From assembly GCA_027297085.1 (NCBI GenBank), contig JAPUIL010000448.1, positions 1 to 5,196 of the forward strand: a stretch of DNA of 5,196 nt, in the 5' to 3' direction. Below, piece by piece: positions 1 to 5,196 of this stretch. A model generated the notes under the pieces. It saw nothing but the letters and a program-made list of their open reading frames with translations. It was not told the origin of the DNA and did not search any database. Source of the stretch: Verrucomicrobiota bacterium (GTDB taxonomy: Bacteria > Verrucomicrobiota > Verrucomicrobiia > Opitutales > UBA2995). The first letter of the stretch is position 1. Each line of letters opens with the position of its first letter. Position numbers and translations under genes: made by a program.

Positions 1-461
1 AGGATTTTCCCTCGTAATTGTCCACTGAGTTTTTTTAAGGCATCCAGATCGGTATAATCTACCAGCAGAGGAACTCCGGTAATTTCTCCTTCGGTTCCGG
101 CAGTCCAGGCCGAGGGCAGAGCAATAATAGACATGTATCGCGGTTCTACCATTTCAACTGAGTACGATTCGATAGCCCATCCACGCAGACCCGCTTCGTA
201 ACTGTCAAAACGGACATTCTCCAGGCCAATGGCTTGGAGCTTCTTTTTTGCCCACTCAGCGGCTTCCAGGAAATCGGGAGTCCCAGACAACCGCGGCCCA
301 TAAACATCTGAAATGTAGCTGAGTGTCTCCAGTACTTTAGAATTTTGAAAGCCTTCCTCCTTGATCCGCGCAATGGTCTCATAGTCCAACCTCTCTTGCG
401 CGAAGATACCGCTCGACAAAATGCTCCAAAAAATGAATGTTATGACTTTTGGAGATTTCAT
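1..461 (-). CDS. Secreted M28-family peptidase, N-terminal part (cut by left window edge)
   Basis: This reading frame starts at an ATG at 461 and stays open to the left edge, giving 153 complete codons without a stop. Residues 1-21 look like a Sec signal peptide: Lys2 and Lys5, a hydrophobic stretch (VITFIFWSIL), then a GIFA|QE cleavage site, so the mature protein would begin at Gln22. Residues 28-90 carry the pattern I associate with large exported M28 (aminopeptidase Y/S-like) zinc peptidases of Bacteroidota and Gemmatimonadota: an ETIARIKEEGF helix, then DVYGPRLSGTP (52-62), an amphipathic helix EAAEWAKKKLQAIGL and ENVRFDSYEA. The part from about 110 on (IALPSAWTAGTEGEITG, then LLVDYTDLDALKKL) looks like the start of an inserted PA-type domain. 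The metal ligands and catalytic Asp/Glu lie in the missing part, so activity cannot be judged. A modest ribosome binding site (GAAAGG, 471-476) sits 9 bases before the ATG. Expected role: release of amino acids or small peptides in the periplasm or outside the cell. Confidence 0.85.
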   Translation of the reverse strand, partial: MKSPKVITFIFWSILSSGIFAQERLDYETIARIKEEGFQNSKVLETLSYISDVYGPRLSGTPDFLEAAEWAKKKLQAIGLENVRFDSYEAGLRGWAIESYSVEMVEPRYMSIIALPSAWTAGTEGEITGVPLLVDYTDLDALKKLSGQLRGKI

Positions 462-687
462 CGTGTTTAACCTTTCAATACGATAGCTATGATCATTTGT
501 GGCGGTCACCCGCTACAGGATCCAGTTCTGCGCAGAAGACGCAAACCACTGCGCAAACACAAGACGCCCAAATGGCTGTTTACGGGGAAATAGCAAAAGA
601 AAGAGAGTCTATTAATTTGCTCTTGCCTGATTCGGCTCGCCTTCCAAACGATAATTGGCAGGCGTTACGATTTTCGGGAGTGTTTGC
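462..687. other. Intergenic gap between plug-like lipoprotein gene and M28 peptidase gene
   Basis: This 226-base stretch follows the stop of the lipoprotein gene and must hold the 5' leader, and probably the promoter, of the peptidase gene. I see no convincing gene in it on either strand. It contains an imperfect tandem duplication (528-570) and, on the minus strand, several TTTG tetramers of the kind found in Bacteroidota promoters. I could not find a well-spaced TTTG / TAnnTTTG pair or a good sigma-70 pair. A weak 5-bp stem (AAGAG/CTCTT, around 600-630) followed by a short T-rich run could be a poor terminator for the lipoprotein gene, but it has little GC and is not annotated separately. 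Confidence 0.5.
528..570. repeat. Imperfect tandem duplication, two units of 21 and 22 bases
   Basis: Two adjacent units (528-548 and 549-570) both begin CTGCGCA, both contain AAGACGC and both end in CCA. They differ by a short insertion and deletion between these blocks. The core TGCGCA is self-complementary, and in unit 1 it extends to the 8-base palindrome CTGCGCAG. On either strand the two copies can therefore also pair with each other as a 6-bp stem. The repeat lies about 70-110 bases upstream of the peptidase start, where regulatory sites would be expected, but nothing shows that it is functional. Confidence 0.45.
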
Positions 688-1068
688 TTACTTTACGGTT
701 AGCACAAAAACACCGCCTGCCGAATCGAAACCGTACTTTCCACCGGCATCAAAACCATCAACGTATTTAATTTCGACTATACCTACGCTTGTAATGGTTA
801 GCAGCACCTCCCTAGTCCCGAGCCTTGCCCCGTTAAGATAGACTAAAGCCGGCACTGGGCGAGATGTCTTGCCAGTCGTTCGCGTATCTCTATGAAGAAG
901 ATTAGGTCTTAGGTAGCGTATTATATCATATGCCGTATCAGCTTGTGGCACCGTAGCGATTTCATCGGCCGTGATCAAGTCGCGATCCCGATGTGCCCTC
1001 TGTCCGGTTGCACAGCTGATGGATGTAAGGAATAAGACGCTTACAAGTACACTCACAAACCTTCGCAC
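688..1068 (-). CDS. Small lipoprotein with TonB-receptor plug-like C-terminal half
   Basis: A 126-residue protein. Residues 1-18 form a lipoprotein signal peptide (MRRF, then a hydrophobic run), with lipobox SISC and Cys19 as the predicted lipidated residue. Residues 31-37 (LITADEI) and 46-58 (AYDIIRYLRPNLL) are followed by a polar linker with several Arg and Thr. The region 74-126 then follows the order of the last part of a TonB-dependent receptor plug: VYLNGARLG (76-84), a VGIVEIKYVDG strand (95-105) and KYGFDSAGGVFVLT (111-124), like the usual 'vyvDGv.lg ... I..IeVl.g..a..yG..gangVi.i.T'. No beta-barrel follows, so it cannot be a transporter itself. Similar short lipoproteins occur, to my knowledge, in Gemmatimonadota and related phyla without an assigned function. 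The GTG start is chosen because a strong GAGGAG site lies 6 bases upstream and the signal peptide begins there. It sits downstream of SusCD behind a terminator, so it is probably its own transcription unit. It acts in the periplasm or at the outer membrane (inferred). Confidence 0.82.
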   Translation of the reverse strand: MRRFVSVLVSVLFLTSISCATGQRAHRDRDLITADEIATVPQADTAYDIIRYLRPNLLHRDTRTTGKTSRPVPALVYLNGARLGTREVLLTITSVGIVEIKYVDGFDAGGKYGFDSAGGVFVLTVK

Positions 1069-1074
1069 AGGAAA

Positions 1075-1080
1075 CTCCTC
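1075..1080 (-). promoter_or_regulatory. Ribosome binding site fixing the GTG start of the plug-like lipoprotein
   Basis: On the minus strand GAGGAG is followed by the 6-base spacer TTTCCT and then GTG. This near-consensus Shine-Dalgarno sequence with good spacing supports the GTG at 1068 as the start, placing the signal peptide at the very N-terminus. The site directly abuts the inner end of the inverted repeat at 1081-1106. Confidence 0.75.
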
Positions 1081-1106
1081 GCGATCATTAGCCTTAACAC
1101 GATCGC
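1081..1106. repeat. Inverted repeat GCGATC-N14-GATCGC next to the lipoprotein ribosome binding site
   Basis: Perfect 6-base arms lie at 1081-1086 and 1101-1106 around a 14-base spacer that contains the partly symmetric TTAGCCTTAA. The repeat begins immediately upstream of the GAGGAG site of the lipoprotein gene and ends 10 bases before the T-tract side of the SusCD terminator. It could be a protein-binding operator or a small mRNA hairpin beside the ribosome binding site. Six-base arms are short enough that chance cannot be excluded. Confidence 0.4.
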
Positions 1107-1116
1107 TGAATTACAG

Positions 1117-1149
1117 AAAAAGATACCCCGCCCTTTAGGACGGAGCATC
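1117..1149 (-). terminator. Rho-independent terminator of the SusC-SusD unit
   Basis: In the minus-strand transcript the arm GATGCTCCGTCC (1149-1138) pairs along all 12 positions with GGGCGGGGTATC (1133-1122), using three G-U wobble pairs, around a TAAA tetraloop. Five U residues (1121-1117) follow directly. The hairpin begins 51 bases after the SusD stop codon. In the opposite direction the three wobbles become A-C mismatches and there is no T-run, so the element acts only for minus-strand transcription. It separates SusCD from the plug-like lipoprotein gene. Confidence 0.8.
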
Positions 1150-1200
1150 TCTTGAACCCTTTACTGCAAGCTGAGCAGCATAATGAGGGCTACGGATTAA

Positions 1201-2787
1201 TTAAGGAATATTCGGATTTCTATTTGTTTCACTACGCGGAATCGGCATGTAATTTTTGAATTTCCCATCGGGGAGATGCCAAAGATTAAACCGCCTCTGA
1301 TCAACGATCCGTGTGCCTTTCAAATGCAAGGTCTTATCCCGCTCTTCTATGAGCAAACCCAATGCTCCGGTATGCTTGTTGACAGGAACACTCCCTAGTA
1401 GGTTACCCCCGGTGGTGCTTGCACCGCCCCAAGGGTTGTCATATGCGGCCATTTCAGCAGGAGTAACTTCGTCCAGTCCATGAAACCGGCGCACATTGTT
1501 GATATGTTCCAGGGGATCACCACCAGCGCCGTTGATGGCAGCCTCGGCCAGAATCAACTGCATCTCGCGCCAGTCTATGAGGTCCGTGGCCTGATCCCGG
1601 TTAGGAAAGAAGTCCTGTTGAATCCCTGTAGAACCTAATGCGACAAACGGTTCCCATTGGTTTCCCCCACTTATATCCGGATATTCGTTGAATATCGCTC
1701 TTTCCCACATAGGCAGACGTTCATTTTGATTAGCGAGGCCGGCACGCGGGTCTACCGTGTCCCGATGCCCCGGGTTACCCGGCGCACCTTCTTCAGCGGG
1801 TCGGCCAAAACGGCTTACGATACCGGCCGGCACCTGTGGATTCGCGTCTGAGATTCCGGACCAAACTTCCGAAAGAGCGGTGCCTTCTTTTGGATCATCG
1901 AGAAGATACTTCATAAATCGAGGATGGCTGCTAAACTGTGGTTCGTTACCTCTACCGGTCCGTTCGTAAAAAGCATTTTGGAATCTTATCGTATGCGGAA
2001 TCTGCAATGGTGGGTCTCCTTGCTGCAACCCCTTCTCGGCAGCCGCCTTGGCCTCGGTAGCGTTGCCGTCAAAAATATGGGTTCTCGCAATAAATGACCA
2101 AAGAACCCTATCGGAATTCGGGACGGGTGGATTGTTTCCCGGATCAAGTCCCATGGCTGCGTTGAAGAGCGTACGTGCTTGCGCATGCAACTCTTCGACA
2201 CTAAAAAAGGCGCCAAACTCGCCAGCGTTCACCTGCGCCTTGGTCGTTATTGGGGATCCCGGTAGATTCCCAGTCACGGCCTGCGCGCCCCAATGCTCTC
2301 CCACATACATTCGCATGAGCCCTCCGACGAAGTTGCCCCACCAGAGAGCACGTTCTCTCAACGCCGGATCCTGAAAGCCTCCTCCGGCATCCACTGCCGC
2401 AACTCTCTCGACCAGGTCATCCGCAAAGAACCGCGTTCTGTGGTAATTCTCCCAATCTCGCTCGTAAAAGTCGAGGTCCGACTGGTCGGTGTCTTGCACA
2501 AATTGCGGCCACTCCGGACTGCCGCCATAGTGACCTTGAATCATTTCATCGGAATAGGCGGCAATCTTCTCTAGAATCGAGGGCACTCCATCCTGCTCGC
2601 CCGAAAGGCCGAACTCCCCTAGCACACCCGTAATAAGGAACGGTATGTTCGCTTCCGTGTTGAGAAGGTCATCTTCCACCTGATCGATAAGGGGATCGAC
2701 GCTATCCACATAATTCTGGCATGAGATGAAACACAGACTCAACAGCATCAATGCCAGAGGCCATATGATTACTTTTGCATCTTTCAT
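1201..2787 (-). CDS. SusD/RagB-like outer-membrane nutrient-binding lipoprotein
   Basis: A complete 528-residue protein, within the usual SusD range of about 450-600. The N-terminus has KDAK, a hydrophobic segment (residues 6-22) and lipobox FISC with Cys23 as the predicted lipid-anchor residue, so it should be exported to the outer leaflet of the outer membrane. The helical body shows the TPR-like SusD organisation: ELHAQARTLFNAAMGL and then SFIARTHIFDGNATEAKAAAEKG form helix-turn-helix repeats. WREMQLILAEAAI (406-418) is the highly conserved SusD helix, followed by an HINNVRRFHGL stretch. The C-terminus, LKGTRIVDQRRFNLW and then MPIPRSETNRNPNIP (514-528), is the family's typical ending. SusD proteins cap the SusC barrel and capture oligomeric substrate; the substrate cannot be read from this sequence. 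The ATG at 2787 has GGAG 8 bases upstream (2796-2799). The gene lies 46 bases behind SusC with no terminator between them, so they are co-transcribed, and a strong terminator follows at 1149-1117. Confidence 0.96.
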   Translation of the reverse strand: MKDAKVIIWPLALMLLSLCFISCQNYVDSVDPLIDQVEDDLLNTEANIPFLITGVLGEFGLSGEQDGVPSILEKIAAYSDEMIQGHYGGSPEWPQFVQDTDQSDLDFYERDWENYHRTRFFADDLVERVAAVDAGGGFQDPALRERALWWGNFVGGLMRMYVGEHWGAQAVTGNLPGSPITTKAQVNAGEFGAFFSVEELHAQARTLFNAAMGLDPGNNPPVPNSDRVLWSFIARTHIFDGNATEAKAAAEKGLQQGDPPLQIPHTIRFQNAFYERTGRGNEPQFSSHPRFMKYLLDDPKEGTALSEVWSGISDANPQVPAGIVSRFGRPAEEGAPGNPGHRDTVDPRAGLANQNERLPMWERAIFNEYPDISGGNQWEPFVALGSTGIQQDFFPNRDQATDLIDWREMQLILAEAAINGAGGDPLEHINNVRRFHGLDEVTPAEMAAYDNPWGGASTTGGNLLGSVPVNKHTGALGLLIEERDKTLHLKGTRIVDQRRFNLWHLPDGKFKNYMPIPRSETNRNPNIP

Positions 2788-2833
2788 AATATCAGCTCCA
2801 AGTTAAAAATAAGTTAGCATTAATTCTGTTGGA

Positions 2834-5196
2834 TCAGAATGTTAGCGTGACGAATGCGCTCCAGCTTCTGCCTTGTGGGATTGTCCCATTGTTGAAGCTA
2901 TTCTGCGGGCCGTCTGTAAAACCGAAAGAATTCGCCTCGGAATCGGCCCCGGTAAAGCCACCCACCCAGTGTTCCACCACCGACCCGTCTTCCTGGGTTA
3001 CCTTGTCTATATATGCATCGCGTTTGAACCAGGACTTTAGGTTGGTGCCGACGATGCCAACTCTTAGACCCGTGATATTGCTGAAAACGGATGATTTCCG
3101 TAGCAACTTATCAAAACTATAACTGAAACTTAGCTCACGCAGTTTGAGAAAATCGCCCGGTTGAATAGAATTGGCATCATTTCTGCGATTCGTCGAGGCC
3201 AATCGATTGGCGACATCAATGTACTCCTGAGTTCCGGGTGTGAGGGTTGCCACACCGGTACCGGTATCGCCAATCCCCAGTTGCTGAACCATGATGTCAA
3301 AGTCCAGGACATTGCCGCCGTCTCCGGTGAAATAAGCCCCGTCCGGAATGCGTAGACCCCTACTGATCCTGTCCACTCGGTCCTCATTATAAAGGAAAAA
3401 GCCGGTCTTCCACGAGAGGTTGCTATAAAAAGTAAAACCACCTACAGTCAAGTTCGAGGCAAAACTGCCGTAATAATCCGGGTCACCCGTGCCGAGATTT
3501 ACGGGGCCATCACTCTCCAGGTAGCCAATAATCGTGCCCACCGGGACTTCCGTACCCCTTCGGGGATCAAACTCAAGGTTGGAAATACGGTTGCCCTCGG
3601 TGGCAAAAATGGCCCCTATAGTTATGGGGTTATAAAATGCGCCCTTCGGCAGACCTTCTCTGTAATACTGCCGGCCGCCGCCGGGTCCCTGACGGATCTC
3701 GTTAGCGCCGCCCATATCGGTTACTTCGTTCGTTTGCCAGGACTGAGTCAAAGTGAAGTTGGTCCTCCAGCCACCGAACTTTCTGCCCGCAAAGTTCGCA
3801 TGAAGCTGAGCCTCCCATCCCGAACCTTCAATCTTACCGATATTTAACTTCGGTTCGTCTGAAGTCAAGCCCGAGGACGGAACATTTTCAGCAGGTATAA
3901 TAGAGTCGCTGGTATTCTGGCGATAGTAGGTAAAATCTAAAGCATAGTTGGCAACTTCCGCCTCAAAGCCGATCTCAAATTCTTTCACACGTTCGGGCTT
4001 AAGGCGAGGATTTCCAATGGACGAGATGGTACCCCCAATGCCAAATTGGCTCTCAGCTGCCCGCCAGAGCAAAGGAATGCCATCCGTTCGACCGGGAAGA
4101 ACGCCGGTTTCGCCATAAGCCGTTCGCAATTTCAGGAACGAAAAGAAGCCGGGCGTCCAATCAAACTGATCGAGACGTACCATGAATTTGACGGCTGGAT
4201 AAGTAATAGCCGAAGTCAGTGGCCCAAGTACGCTGGCAAAGTCCCGACGCAGCATAAGTGTGGCATAGTAGGTCTCCCGATATGAAATATCGTGGCTGGT
4301 GAAAACACCGGCGGATCTGGTATGATCGTTCTCCTCAAGGATCTCACCCACCTCCTCACCGACTGAAATATCGCTAAGCAGCGCATTCGCAAACAGGAAT
4401 TTTTCCGTAACGACAGACCTGGCTCGTTCGTTAAAAACCTGAGTGCCGACCGTGGAAGTTGCGGAGAAAGGACCAAGATTATACTTATAGGCGACATCGC
4501 CAGTATAAGTCAAGACCCGACTGTTGCGTTGGGCAATTCTTTTTTCGCCATCTTCATCCTGACCGTGTAGTTCTAAAGTGGTCACTTCCTGTATTTGAAT
4601 GTTTCTATTATCCCGGTTATCCATGCCGAGCGTGACCCTGGCGCTCAATCCTTCCAAGCGACTCCCGCTACCTTGCCAAGGCGAAAGTTCCGCGGTCACA
4701 GAGCCCGTGAAACTGTTTATGAAATTCAGGTCAGAGTTGGTGGCCCAATAATTCGGCTTAATGCTACGAGATCGGGGATCATTATACCCAAACCGATTAA
4801 AGATAAGATAGCGCCACTCGCCACCACTCCGTTCGCGATTGCCATGGATAGGCCATTCGATTTCTGCATCCGAAAACTGCGTGCTAGCCCTCAAGGTGAA
4901 CTTCTGACTAGGGAAGAAGTCGAAATTTGCTCTGACATTGGTCTGCTCGAACCGGTTTTCAGGCACGTGACCGTCTTCACCATCCCGGTCCACGGACAGG
5001 TACATTCTCATCTGGTCCGTACCACCGGTAACACTCACGCTATTCTTGATGATCGCACCTTTGCGAAACAACTCATTGTTCAATAACTCAAAGTTTCTAG
5101 CCGCTTCCTCGCCGACCGTCAAGGTGTTATAGCCGAAGTCACCTCTGTAAGTCACGGACCAGTTTTTTCCACCTGGCATTGCCAACCTACCCCTTC
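2834..5196 (-). CDS. SusC/RagA-like TonB-dependent transporter, barrel part (N-terminus beyond right edge)
   Basis: The frame is open from the right edge to a TGA at 2836-2834, giving 786 visible residues. Full SusC proteins have about 1000-1100, so roughly 200-300 N-terminal residues (signal peptide, carboxypeptidase-like domain, most of the plug) are missing. ATG or TTG codons near 5179-5185 are internal, not starts. The visible part begins at the end of the plug (GGKNWSVTYRGDFGYN) and continues with the family's markers: LNNELFRKGAIIKNSVSVTGG, FLKLRTAYGETG, NPRLKPERVKEFEIGFE (about 3965-4017), IEGSGWEAQLHANF, GDFLKLRELSFSYSF, and a C-terminus WSAFVTLTF ending in Phe, as outer-membrane barrels do for BAM recognition. 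It would import substrate across the outer membrane using TonB-ExbBD energy, with SusD as lid. The first gene of the pair, it is followed 46 bases later by SusD. The promoter and any sigma/anti-sigma or hybrid two-component regulator would lie off the right edge. No frameshift or interruption is seen. Confidence 0.96.
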   Translation of the reverse strand, partial: RGRLAMPGGKNWSVTYRGDFGYNTLTVGEEAARNFELLNNELFRKGAIIKNSVSVTGGTDQMRMYLSVDRDGEDGHVPENRFEQTNVRANFDFFPSQKFTLRASTQFSDAEIEWPIHGNRERSGGEWRYLIFNRFGYNDPRSRSIKPNYWATNSDLNFINSFTGSVTAELSPWQGSGSRLEGLSARVTLGMDNRDNRNIQIQEVTTLELHGQDEDGEKRIAQRNSRVLTYTGDVAYKYNLGPFSATSTVGTQVFNERARSVVTEKFLFANALLSDISVGEEVGEILEENDHTRSAGVFTSHDISYRETYYATLMLRRDFASVLGPLTSAITYPAVKFMVRLDQFDWTPGFFSFLKLRTAYGETGVLPGRTDGIPLLWRAAESQFGIGGTISSIGNPRLKPERVKEFEIGFEAEVANYALDFTYYRQNTSDSIIPAENVPSSGLTSDEPKLNIGKIEGSGWEAQLHANFAGRKFGGWRTNFTLTQSWQTNEVTDMGGANEIRQGPGGGRQYYREGLPKGAFYNPITIGAIFATEGNRISNLEFDPRRGTEVPVGTIIGYLESDGPVNLGTGDPDYYGSFASNLTVGGFTFYSNLSWKTGFFLYNEDRVDRISRGLRIPDGAYFTGDGGNVLDFDIMVQQLGIGDTGTGVATLTPGTQEYIDVANRLASTNRRNDANSIQPGDFLKLRELSFSYSFDKLLRKSSVFSNITGLRVGIVGTNLKSWFKRDAYIDKVTQEDGSVVEHWVGGFTGADSEANSFGFTDGPQNSFNNGTIPQGRSWSAFVTLTF

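Noticed and set aside
146..382. Minus-strand open frame of 78 codons within the peptidase gene
   Set aside because: It is out of frame with the M28-like protein, which has a signal peptide, ribosome binding site and family motifs; the alternative frame gives an Arg/Lys-rich sequence without features.
600..635. Weak stem (AAGAG/CTCTT) with a T-rich tail as a terminator of the lipoprotein gene
   Set aside because: The stem is only 5 bp with a long loop and low GC, and the T-run is interrupted, so it is not supportable as an intrinsic terminator.
449..841. Plus-strand open frame of 130 codons running across the start of the peptidase gene, the intergenic gap and the end of the lipoprotein gene
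   Set aside because: It overlaps two well-supported minus-strand genes at both ends, has no ribosome binding site, starts at a TTG inside the peptidase signal-peptide region, and its translation has no recognisable domain.
2048..2574. Two overlapping plus-strand open frames (108 and 93 codons) within the SusD gene
   Set aside because: Both are antisense to strongly conserved SusD coding sequence and lack ribosome binding sites and recognisable motifs.
4595..5086. Plus-strand open frame of 163 codons inside the SusC gene
   Set aside because: It lies wholly antisense to clearly conserved SusC barrel sequence, and its translation shows no family motif; it is a shadow of the real frame.
5177..5185. 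TTG/ATG codons as a possible true start of the SusC gene, which would make it a 783-residue complete protein
   Set aside because: The frame stays open to the window edge, no signal peptide follows these codons, no ribosome binding site is seen, and the sequence begins in the middle of the expected SusC fold at the plug/barrel border.

Overview
The window looks like a chromosomal segment from a Gram-negative bacterium of the Bacteroidota/Balneolota/Rhodothermota/Gemmatimonadota side of the FCB group. The main reason is a SusC-type TonB-dependent transporter followed directly by a SusD-type surface lipoprotein, a pair largely confined to these phyla. Base composition is fairly balanced, unlike AT-rich gut Bacteroides. 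The family of the small plug-like lipoprotein and the style of the M28 peptidase remind me of Gemmatimonadota and Balneolota/Rhodothermota genomes, but the exact phylum is an inference.

All four supported genes lie on the minus strand, so the transcriptional order runs from the right edge to the left. (1) 5196-2834: the beta-barrel part of a SusC-like transporter, with its N-terminal part (signal peptide, carboxypeptidase-like domain, plug) outside the window. (2) 2787-1201: a complete SusD/RagB-like substrate-binding lipoprotein, 46 bases downstream of SusC and with a good ribosome binding site. (3) 1149-1117: a strong intrinsic terminator that closes the SusCD unit. (4) 1068-688: a short lipoprotein (126 aa) with a GTG start; its C-terminal half resembles the end of a TonB-dependent receptor plug domain. 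(5) 687-462: a 226-base gap with short repeats and no convincing gene. (6) 461-1: the N-terminal 153 residues of a secreted M28-type peptidase, cut by the left edge.

Functionally, SusC and SusD would form the outer-membrane 'pedal bin' importer for an oligomeric nutrient. No glycoside hydrolase, sulfatase or SusE/F-like protein is visible; the only enzyme nearby is a secreted peptidase. This makes peptides a reasonable substrate guess, but the peptidase is separated by a terminator and another gene, so the link is weak. I see no mobile element, CRISPR array, tRNA or rRNA, and no clear evidence of an entirely new system. The least ordinary item is the stand-alone plug-like lipoprotein, with an inverted repeat directly abutting its ribosome binding site.
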